The position numbers and the translations under genes are program-made. Positions 1 to 8,136 of a stretch of 64,000 nucleotides of DNA are shown piece by piece. Each line of letters begins with the position of its first letter. The first letter of the stretch is position 1. The notes under the pieces are model-generated. The model worked only from the letters and a program-made list of their open reading frames with translations. It made no database searches and was not told the origin of the DNA. The stretch comes from Luidia sarsii (taxonomy: Eukaryota > Echinodermata > Asteroidea > Paxillosida > Luidiidae), in assembly GCA_949987565.1 (NCBI GenBank), contig OX465102.1:26157665-26221664 (forward strand). The letters run 5' to 3'.

Positions 1-526
1 CAAGATACTCCAAGGTACTGATCAGAGTACACCAAGGCAGTGACCAGGGAACAGCAAGGCAATCACTGGATACACCAAGGCAGAGACCAGGGTACATGTA
101 CAGTTACATCAAAGCATTGGTATTCCAAGGTACTCCAAGTCAATAACCGGGTAGTACGACAAGGCAATGATAGAGTACACCAAGGCATTGAATAGGATAC
201 TCAAAGGCAATGATAGGGTATGACAAGGGTACGCCAAGGCAATGACTGGGTATGACCAGGTTATAGCAAGGCAGTGACCAGGGTACACCAAGGCAAAGAC
301 CAGGGTACATCAAGGCAATGACCAGGGTACACCGAGGCACTGACCAGGGTACACCATGGCACTGACCAGGGTACACCGAGGCACCGACCAGGGTACACCA
401 AGGCACTGACCAGGGTACACCAAGGCACTGACCAGGGTACACCAAGGCAATGACCAGGGTACACCAAGGCAATGACCAGGGTACATCAAGGCACTGACCA
501 GGGTACACCAAGGCAATGACCAGGGC
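1..526. repeat. 22-bp minisatellite in CTSO intron 6
   Basis: Tandem units of 22 bp with the core GACCAGGGTACACCAAGGCA, regular from about 261 to 526 and degenerate with 16-26 bp spacing from 1 to 260. On the minus strand the array begins directly after the exon 6 donor and open frames through it are repeat artefacts. Confidence 0.9.
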
Positions 527-531
527 CTTAC

Positions 532-686
532 TCAGCTTTCTTTTGGCAGACCTCCATTTCCTCCTTGTACGGGTACAACTTGTCCAGAACAATCTTCTCT
601 TTTGACGTCTGCAGCCAGCCCAGGGTGTCACACAAGTTACCCCCATCACAGCCATGATCTCGACTCACATTGTTACAGTCTATCAC
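532..686 (-). CDS. CTSO: CTSO exon 6: GCxGG motif region
   Basis: Follows a long poly-T tract and AG on the minus strand and ends at donor GTAAGG. It encodes VIDCNNVSRDHGCDGG, then LGWLQ and LYPYKEEMEVCQKKAE, matching the disulfide-bearing GCNGG region and the YPY motif of papain enzymes. The 22-bp minisatellite starts within a few bases of the donor. Confidence 0.87.
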
Positions 687-3600
687 CTTCCATTTTGATC
701 ACATTCCACAGAAAAAAAAAAAAAAAAAAAAATACAAACAACTGATTTAGAAATATAAAGGAAAGGAAAAATGGGAGTGAAAGCTGCATACCGTATATTG
801 GGCAATGGATTCTGCAATGGCGGTGCTGCATGAGAGAGAGAAAATACCTCCGACCGCCCCCCCCCCCCACTTTGTTTTCTTGCATGATGGAATTAATAAT
901 AACTAGAGATTTATGTCTGTTTGCTAACAGAACATAACGCTTTTCCGCATCTGGTTTCTAAAAAACAAAACAAAACAAAAACCGCACGTGCATATTTTGT
1001 GCACAAAGTGTATCGGACCTCATTATAATATTGTAAAAATCATAATAATTCTGAACAATGGTCGATTGGTTCCAAACTCAGGATTTTGAATGTCTAGCCC
1101 AATAGCTAACTGCCCACCAAATTTTGAGACGATTGACCTTTGACAAATATGCGTTTTAAAAACAGGCATTTTGATGACGTCACGATTGCGTCATGGCATT
1201 TTGGCCCCGGAGGGTGTTTCTAAACTACATCCCCAATAGATATAATCGAAAAAATCAAAAAAATCTTGCTCCATTTGCCAAATATGCTCAATTGAATGTT
1301 AAAATCTTAAAAGTTTATGACGTCATTAATATTCATGAGATGACGTCACGATCAAATGAGGGCAATTTTTGGATACACCTTTTCCCAACTTAGATATACT
1401 GCAAAATGGAAACCAAACGAAATTGCATTTTTGCTTAAAATGGCGTTTGAAATTTGCCACTTTAAACCACTGTCACGTGACATGTGGTGACGTCATGACG
1501 TTTTCAAGACTACGACGCAAAATTTCAGCAAGGGTTTTATGCATTTACCAAGTTTGAAAAAAATCAAAATTTGTTCAATGGCAAAAATGCCTTCCGAAAA
1601 AAACGTGTGCTTTGTCTACAACAATAGCTTTTCTGATTCGCGACGGAAAAGCTAATAATCCTGTGTCAGATTATTGCAAGGGTTAAATTGTCCAGAGCAT
1701 ATTGTTGTAGAAGACATCCCTTGCTCTGGCAAACCCTCAAAAGAAAACTGTACATACCTGCTGGACGCTGAGGTCATACAAAGTGTGCGTCTGGAGTGCA
1801 TGCTGTGTCTCTACGCATTCCACGATACTGAATGCCCTGAGGAAGGAGAACATGGGCGTTACCGGTAAATGAGTCGCGCCAAGTTCATCTTGCAAAGGGA
1901 AAAGGAGCTACTAGTAAGTGGGACTATGATTCTCCCTGAATCCAAAAATGGGCACGGAGGACTGTGATACGGGTGTTTTGCGGCGGTAAAACTTACCAAC
2001 ATCCACCGCACTTTTGAGGTCCGAGCAGATTCAGGTGTCAGATGTGCAAGACACAATGAATCCGAGTCAAATGATGGAAAGAGAATGCGTACATGCAGAG
2101 AGAAAAAAGGGACAAATGCAATTTCAAAGGGAAATTTGAAGGATTTTGAAATTTGGGTCACACAGGGAGGGAGGGAGGGTTGCCAAAGTACATTGTATAC
2201 ACATGGAAGCCAGGATATACATACATGTGTAGGCAAATGTATAGAATGCTGCCTGTATCATGGTGCAGTAGCATAAATCATAAGCAAGGCAGGCCAAATG
2301 TTATGTCATGTGGTCTTTTCAAGGTTCACACGATGTCAGGGTTCATTGGAACAGAGTGTGATTTCTCAGTAGAGCTGCCTTTTATTCCAAGCTGGCTAGT
2401 GTCAGGGTTTCATCAGTAATGGCTTCAAATTGCACCCATAATTTTGGTAGTGGCTAGAGCAATTTCTCAAAGATGCATGTGCTATTTCTAGCCACAGCCA
2501 AGGATTCCGGGCACAGCCCTAGTCTGTGTCAGCTGGTCTACTAGATAGTGGCTTGAGCCACTTCTCATAGACATGTGTGCTATTTCTAGCCACAGCCAAG
2601 GAATCTGGGCACAGCCCTAGTCTGAGTCAGTTGGTCTACTAGATTAGTGGCTTGAGCCACTTATCACAGACGCATGTGCTATTTCTAGCCACAGCCAAGG
2701 AATCCGAGCACAGCCCTAGTCTGTGTCAGCTGGTCTACTAGATAGTGGCTTGAGCCACTTCTCACAGAACCGTGTGCTATTTCTAGCCACAGCCAAGGAA
2801 TCCGAGCACAGCCCTAGTCTATGTTAGCTGGTCTACTAGATAGTGGCTTGAGCCACTTCTCACAGACGCGTGTGCTATTTCCAGCCACAGCCAAGGAATC
2901 CAAGCACGCCATAGTCTGTGTCAGCTGGTCTACTAGATTAGTGGCTTGAGCCACTTCTCACAGACGCGTGTGCTATTTCCAGCCACAGCCAAGGAATCCG
3001 AGCACAGCCCTAGTCTGTGTCAGCTGGTCTACTGGATAGTGGCTTGAGCCACTTCTCACAGATGCTTGTTATTGAGCGAATGAGTCCCACCTACCGAGCC
3101 CTGGTCCTTGACAGGAGTCAGCACTGGTGGCTTCCTTCCTTGACTACAAACAGTGACAAAACAAGACAAAAAATCCCTGAACATTCAATGGTTCCCTATA
3201 ATGCTTAGCCTCTACCCCGGTCAGAAGATTGTTCATACACATTTCAAATCAACACGTGGGAGTGCCTTTCTCACTTCATCGATTTATAATATCTTTAATG
3301 CTAAGTGAGATTTGAAGGTTTTCATGGTGAAAATAGCAGAAGTAACAGTTTGGTTTTCCTAAATGTTCAAGTTTAATGATAATTCCTGTTTAAGTCTAGC
3401 TGTTATCATGCTTGATCAGCTTACAGTGAAAGACAGCCCCACATAAGTATCAAGACTGCAATTCCTTTCTTTGTCTGCTATTCTAATGTATTGGGAACAT
3501 AGAAAGAGTGCACTGAAGCAAGCACAAATAATTGTCATATATATGCAGTCCAAGTCTCACCGGAACAAGTAGTGACAGACAGAGCTCCAACGACAACCAA

Positions 3601-5911
3601 CTTCAGCACTGTCTGGAAACGAGCGACTGAAACCGTATTGGTAGCGGATGCTGCTTTACAGCGACCAAACCAGCAGAAGGATGACAGCACCAACTACTTA
3701 TCAGAAGACGGTGAAGCCAATAGTAGTTGGAACTCCGTTAGGATGTCTGTACTACAAAGCAGGAGTTGCAGGTTTGAATCCCACTCGAGCTTGCCTGCAC
3801 TCATTTCAGCAGACAATCGGGCAGATTAGCCTAGATCATGCAGTGTTCACTATACGTCAAGTAGGGTTCAAGTGCAATCGATCTCCTTGACGCAAAAATT
3901 AGGCCTACATGATATCTGCGAGAGTTTTAAAGTTAGGCGTAAATGTGGCTAAACCCTCAACAAACTGTCAAGATTGGAGCCCCATGCCAGCTGGGTGCGC
4001 ACTCACAGTGTGTATTTCTTCGGGATATCTCTGGCCCAAGTAGTGAGCGGTTTCGTCCGCGCCCTGAACGTCGGCCACTCATCAGGCCCTCCTTTGGTTG
4101 CCGGAGCAACGGCGGCCGGCCGCGCCGCTCGGCCGCCCAGCACCGTGGCCCCAAACTCCTTTGGCGTCAGGTCGGCAAACCGGGTCACACCGAAATAGGC
4201 GTCTTGCGGGTGGGAGCGATAAGAGTTCAATTTCTTGTGACGGACAAGGCTCTCCTTCGAAATGAAAACAAAGCATCAACATCTGAATATTATGTATGAC
4301 AGTGGCACATAGTCATTAAAAAAAATGGCAGTCTGGTCCCCTGTAGTGTGGTATAGCGGCTAGCCGTGAAGATGTACAGGGGACCAGACTGCCAGTTGCG
4401 GCACTGCCATTTGATTCTTGCGACCGAACCGGGAGGTTTTTGCCCATTTCTTTGGGGAAATCAACACATTTTCGCCACATGGACAGTTGCACACAGGTGC
4501 TCGGTATGTAAACCACATTTGCTAGAATTTTTTACTAGAAATCTTGGGCCAAATGAAGCAGTATTATATGAGTTATGCTGAATCTACTGAGCCCTATGCC
4601 ACAGCACTTGTGAACGTTACACAGAAGCCTAGAGGGAAAATAAGCATCTAGTTATCTGTGGGGTTCCGGTCAGGAGAGCAGCGGACAATGTAGAACCCCA
4701 CAGCCACAGTACTGGGGGTACTAACACTACAGTTAGTCCGGGTAACTTGTAAAAAAGGTGACTTGTCGGGTCCAAGTTACTCGGACTACCGTTGCGTTAT
4801 TTAATATTATTACTAGTTGCGGTAACCGTAACCCTCATCCTCCCGAAGGTCGGAGACCTGAGGGTTACGGGAACGTATGTACAAAATTATAGCGAGGTTT
4901 TTGTTTTTACCATTTTGGAAACACCACTGTCCCGATCGCCCCCTTTTTCCACCCTTTGGAAAATCGCCACACACAATCTAAGGACATGCACTTGATCCCA
5001 AATGTATACTGAATGTGATCAGATAACTCAAAACATCGTGGGTAAAATACTTTTCCGAAAAACGGGCAGAAACTCACCAAAATACTGTCTGTAAATGTCC
5101 CGTCAACGTCTCCGCCAGGTTCGGAATCCGAACCTGGCGCCTCGACCAATCAGCGCTTAGTCTCGTGACGTATATCCCGCACGACGGTTATTTGCTGTTT
5201 CGCAATTACAGTCCACACTCGTGGTGCGCGCGCATATCCATGGTTGTATACAGTACCAGTCGGCTCTTCACAGGACGATGACCTGCGCGCGCACCACGAG
5301 TGTGGACTGTTATTGCGAAACAGCAAATAGCCGTCGTGCGGGATATACGTCACGAGACTAAGCGCTGCTTGGTCGAGGCGCCAGGTTCGGATTCCGAACC
5401 TGGCGGAGACGTTGACGGGACATTTACAGACAGTATTTTGGTGAGTTTCTGCCCGTTTTTCGGAAAAGTATTTTACCCACGATGTTTTGAGTTATCTGAT
5501 CACATTCAGTATACATTTGGGATCAAGTGCATGTCCTTAGATTGTGTGTGGCGATTTTCAAAAGGGTGGAAAAAGGGGGCGATCGGGACAGTGGTGTTTC
5601 CAAAATGGTAAAAACAAAAACCTCGCTATAATTTTGTACATACGTTCCCGTAACCCTCAGGTCTCCGACCTTCGGGAGGATGAGGGTTACGGTTACCGCA
5701 ACTTGAACTATATTATTACTACCTTGAAAAATTGGAAACGTTTCTGATACTCGGTGGAGTCATTCCTGTATGCTTTTCCATACTTGGTGACGAAGCTGTC
5801 GAAAAGCTGCTCGTCTGCAGAGAGTCCGTTGACTGGTGCGGACGGCAACGATATCACAAAAGCCAACAAGAAGACGGAACACGAACAGACGACAAAAGAC
5901 GGTGCTTCCAT
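532..5911 (-). CDS. CTSO: Cathepsin O (papain-family C1 cysteine protease), 5' six exons of a partial gene
   Basis: Six exons read on the minus strand in order 5723-5911, 4007-4254, 3095-3143, 1997-2010, 1758-1836 and 532-686. All borders are GT/AG, all phases join, and they give 244 codons plus 2 nt. Visible parts: a signal peptide (residues 1 to about 28), the I29 inhibitor prodomain (LFDSFVTKYGKAYR, then FGVTRFADLTPKEF), the oxyanion Gln160 and catalytic Cys166 in KDQGSCGGCWAFS, then DLSVQQVIDC and GCDGG. The CGGCW form and the LSVQQVIDC stretch are what distinguish cathepsin O from cathepsins L, S, K and B. The family acts in lysosomes as an endopeptidase. The active-site His and Asn exons must lie left of base 532. 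The usual DWR of the mature N terminus is replaced by LQGR, which is odd. Sure of the family; subfamily assignment is from recalled motifs. Confidence 0.88.
687..1757 (-). other. CTSO intron 5, no gene seen
   Basis: AT-rich intron. It holds a 20-base poly-A run at 712-731, a C9 run near 859, and a TE-like stretch at 1130-1560 with several TGACGTCA palindromes. I see no exon or recognisable element ends. Confidence 0.5.
1758..1836 (-). CDS. CTSO: CTSO exon 5: central helix after the active site
   Basis: Acceptor CTCCTTCCTCAG, donor GTATGTA. After one base completing Trp it encodes AFSIVECVETQHAL, then LYDLSVQQ, the papain central helix region. DLSVQQ continuing into VIDC is the cathepsin O type of the LSEQ motif. 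Confidence 0.87.
1997..2010 (-). CDS. CTSO: CTSO exon 4: 14-nt microexon carrying the catalytic cysteine
   Basis: The exon reads TGCGGTGGATGTTG between AG and GTAAGT, giving Cys-Gly-Gly-Cys plus two bases of Trp. An in-frame TGA lies just upstream and no other AG is available, so the exon cannot be longer. Both neighbouring phases fit. The second Cys is the active-site nucleophile. Confidence 0.8.
2432..3066. repeat. About 98-bp tandem repeat in CTSO intron 3
   Basis: Roughly six and a half units, each with TAGTGGCTTGAGCCACTTCT, then GTGCTATTTCTAGCCACAGCC and CAGCCCTAGTCTGTGTCAG. Units differ by a few substitutions and one indel. GTGGCTTGAGCCAC inside each unit is nearly palindromic. The array ends about 28 bp downstream of the exon 3 donor on the minus strand. 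Confidence 0.88.
3095..3143 (-). CDS. CTSO: CTSO exon 3: start of the mature enzyme with the oxyanion Gln
   Basis: A 49-nt exon with acceptor TTTGTAG and donor GTAGGT. It encodes QGRKPPVLTPVKDQGS. The Gln of KDQGS is the oxyanion-hole residue; it lies exactly six residues before the catalytic Cys once exon 4 is joined, which is the papain spacing. Phase 1 nt + 16 codons matches exons 2 and 4. Confidence 0.8.
3735..3800 (+). repeat. tRNA-related SINE fragment
   Basis: The stretch around GCAGGTTTGAATCCCACTCG is a Pol III box B with a T-arm-like fold. There is no complete tRNA. It lies in CTSO intron 2 and nothing else is recognisable between 3144 and 4006. Confidence 0.4.
4007..4254 (-). CDS. 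CTSO: CTSO exon 2: rest of the inhibitor prodomain
   Basis: The acceptor is TTTCGAAG before 4254 and the donor GTGAGT starts at 4006. It encodes ESLVRHKKLNS, then FGVTRFADLTPKEFGATVLGG, which fits the second half of an I29 domain, followed by a GC-rich Ala/Arg linker and WARDIPKKY near the propeptide cleavage region. It ends with two bases of a split Leu codon. Confidence 0.88.
4326..4720. mobile_element. Truncated copy (centre plus right arm) of the 676-bp foldback element
   Basis: Nearly the same sequence as 7046-7415: the central hairpin beginning GGCAGTCTGGTCCC, then the arm with TTGGGCCAAATGAAGCAGTA and the end GTAGAACCCCACAG...TGGGGGTA. The left arm is missing, so this copy is incomplete. 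It sits in CTSO intron 1. Confidence 0.8.
4733..4790. repeat. Short hairpin element of the TAGTCCGAGTAACTTGG family
   Basis: TAGTCCGGGTAACTTG at the left pairs with CAAGTTACTCGGACTA at the right, with a short A-rich loop that ends in GTGACTTGTCGGGTC. Related hairpins occur at 6363, 24866, 25166, 35427 and 36535. Confidence 0.65.
4815..5703. mobile_element. Near-perfect 0.9-kb palindrome (foldback element)
   Basis: Arms 4815-5234 and 5284-5703 are reverse complements with very few differences and a 49-bp loop. The ends read AGTTGCGGTAACCG and its complement. TATTATTACT occurs just left (4805-4814) and 7 bp from the right end (5711-5720), possibly a target duplication. Mirror-image open frames on the two arms are by-products. 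It carries no transposase and lies in CTSO intron 1. Confidence 0.9.
5723..5911 (-). CDS. CTSO: CTSO exon 1: signal peptide and start of the prodomain
   Basis: The 63 codons start at the ATG at 5911 and end in a complete Lys codon before the donor GTAGTA. A hydrophobic stretch (FVVCSCSVFLLAFVISLP) looks like a signal peptide, and KYGKAYRNDSTEYQKRFQFF is the first helix of an I29 inhibitor domain. The start is the only Met that keeps the signal peptide. Confidence 0.88.
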
Positions 5912-6162
5912 GTTCTTGTTGTTTTTACTGTAAGTTAAATCAGTGGTACTTCCGGATTAGCGCCCTCTAGTGCCGCTTTGGGGCGAGTTACTGGCACAGA
6001 TGAAATAAATCAGTCGAGTGAGGGCGGTACGCACGAAATCGACTTCTCGCCCCTCGAATTTCTGCACGAGATTAAACGATTACACATGAAGCCTGTGCTC
6101 TTCACTAGCACTACACCACCCGGTGTCCTCTCTACGGTATTTCTGTGTGCTCCTGCTGCAGT

Positions 6163-6239
6163 AGTTGCGGTAACCGTAACCCTCATCCTCCCGAAGGTCG
6201 CAGACCTGAGGGAGGATGAGGGTTACGGTTTCCGCAGTT
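6163..6239. repeat. Mini-hairpin sharing ends with the 0.9-kb palindrome
   Basis: AGTTGCGGTAACCGTAACC...GGTTACGGTTTCCGCAGTT with almost no loop. These are only the terminal about 40 bp of each arm of the element at 4815, so this is an internally deleted copy. Confidence 0.75.
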
Positions 6240-6346
6240 TAGCCAAAGTCAGAACCAGTGTCATTTTTCAGTTCATTCTTAATCTTATGAAGATAGTTCT
6301 GATGATTAAGCCGTTAAACAACAACCTAGAGTCTAGACGATTACGA

Positions 6347-6472
6347 AGCTCAGACTACTGACTAGTCCGAGTAACTTGGACCATTACGGGCATTAGTTCT
6401 TACAATCGCCCTTTAATTTCTTGTTTTAAAGGGCGATTGTAAGGGTCCAAGTTACTCGGACTAAGCTCAGAC
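6347..6472. mobile_element. Hairpin MITE (TAGTCCGAGTAACTTGG family) with flanking 9-bp direct repeat
   Basis: The arms at 6363-6463 contain TAGTCCGAGTAACTTGG and TTACAATCGCCCTTTAA. AGCTCAGAC occurs at 6347-6355 and again at 6464-6472, with 7 extra bases on the left. I read this as a target-site duplication. Confidence 0.7.
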
Positions 6473-6739
6473 CATGCTCAGACAGAGCACAATACTCAGT
6501 ACTTTATAGGTTTCATAACTGGTGAATTTATTAACTTGTCCGAGTAACTTGGAGTGGACCCTGGCCTTACTAACCTTACATTACAATCGTCCTTTAAAAA
6601 AGATATATGGCAGCTAATGGTTGCTCTATGGGTTAAATCCTTCTGACTGGTGCTTTCAGCTACATCATTTGGGAAGATCATCACTTGAGGGCTGTATATG
6701 CTATATTATATACATGTAGCTCATGACGTTGAGCATTTG

Positions 6740-7415
6740 TACCCCCAGAACTGTGGGGTTCTACGTCGTCCGCTGCTCTCCTGACCGGAACCCCACAGAT
6801 AACTAGGCTTTTTTCCCATAGGCTTCTGTGTAACGTTCACAAGTGCTGTGGCATAGGGATCAGCAGGTTCAGCATAACTCATAAAATACTGCTTCATTTG
6901 GCCCAAGTTTTCTAGCAAATGTGGTTTACATACCACGCACCTGTGTGCAACTGTCCATGTGGCGAAAATGTGTCGATTCCCCCCCCCCAAAATGGGCGAA
7001 AACCTCCCGGTTCGGTTGCAACATTCAAACGGCAGCTCCGTAACTGGCAGTCTAGTCCCTGTAGTACGGTATAGCGCCTTGCTGCGAAGACGTACAGGGG
7101 ACCAGACTGCCAGTTGCTGCGCTGCCGTTTGGATCTTGTGACCAAACCGGGAGGTTTTCGCCCATTTTTGGGGGGAAATCGACACATTTTCGCCACATGG
7201 ACAGTTGCACACAGGTGCTTGGTATGTAAACCACATTTGCTAGAAATCTTGGGCCAAATGAAGCAGTATTTTATGAGTTATGCTGAACCTGCTGATCCCT
7301 ATGCCACAGCACTTGTGAACGTTACACAGAAGCCTATGGGAAAAAAGCCTAGTTATCTGTGGGGTTCCGGTCAGGAGAGCAGCGGACTACGTAGAACCCC
7401 ACAGTTCTGGGGGTA
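6740..7415. mobile_element. 676-bp foldback DNA element with 9-bp target duplication
   Basis: Ends TACCCCCAGAACTG and CAGTTCTGGGGGTA are perfect inverted repeats and the inversion continues through the arms to a central hairpin with GGACCAGACTGCC. GAGCATTTG flanks both ends (6731-6739 and 7416-7424). A 9-bp duplication with long terminal repeats is typical of Mutator-like or Merlin-like transposons, but there is no coding sequence. Confidence 0.88.
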
Positions 7416-7685
7416 GAGCATTTGTACATTGGTTTTGTGTACATGTACATGTGCATACGCAATTACGCATCCCTGTCCATTTCATATGGTATTTCAAGTG
7501 CGCTGTATTGTAGCAGATTCATTTCTGATTTCCGTTTGTAGATGTCAAATCAAATGTACATAAATATAGCGATGACCTTTTGGGGTTGTTGGCCATTTTG
7601 GTTTGGAGAATAGGCCTACAGAGTTCCTGATGCCTGAGTTTCCTCCACCGTCGTCATGACAAGTGTCCCCTGAAAACCCGCAGCC

Positions 7686-8136
7686 ATGACGTTGACATCC
7701 GTCGCCTGGAGGCTGCACCTCCTCGCCCCAGGCCACCCGCTGACGAGGGCCTCCTGCAGGGCCCGGACTTTGCGACCCGGGCGTCTTGCCGGCGACCCTC
7801 CGCTCGGCGGCCGCGCAGCCTCGAGCCGCGACGGCACCGCGGGGAGAGCGCCCTCGAGCCCAGCGTCCCACCCAGCGGCGTCGGGCGGTGGTAACGCCAC
7901 TTCGCGGGCGAGAGGGGAGCCGGTGGCGCCCGGCGGGGGCGAGATGAGCCCGGCGGGGCGACTCTTCGGGCGGCTGGTGGGGCAGGAGCGGGCCGCCCTG
8001 GCCCAGTGCATCACCCTGGTGGAGTCGCGGCACAGCGGCAAGCAGGCCCAGGCCCGGGAGCTGATGGCCGCCATCCTGGCCCACCTGAAGGCCAAGGCGG
8101 CGGAGAACGGTGGGGTCCCCACCTCCTTCAGGATCG
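7686..8136 (+). CDS. MMAA: MMAA exon 1: presequence and N-terminal helices
   Basis: Starts at the first in-frame ATG of a strongly GC-rich block and ends ATCG before GTGAGC. The first 35 residues have many Arg and no acidic residue. The last third carries the helical domain that precedes the G domain in MeaB proteins. Confidence 0.9.

Larger units (their letters stand above)
5912..7685. other. Intergenic region between head-to-head CTSO and MMAA
   Basis: The 1.77 kb between the two start codons should hold both promoters. Much of it is occupied by the hairpins at 6163 and 6347 and the foldback element at 6740. I see no clear TATA box, and neither transcription start can be placed. Confidence 0.5.

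Noticed and set aside
4907..5611. Identical predicted protein on both strands (4907-5149 minus, 5300-5611 plus)
   Set aside because: Mirror-image frames of the palindrome arms without a recognisable domain.
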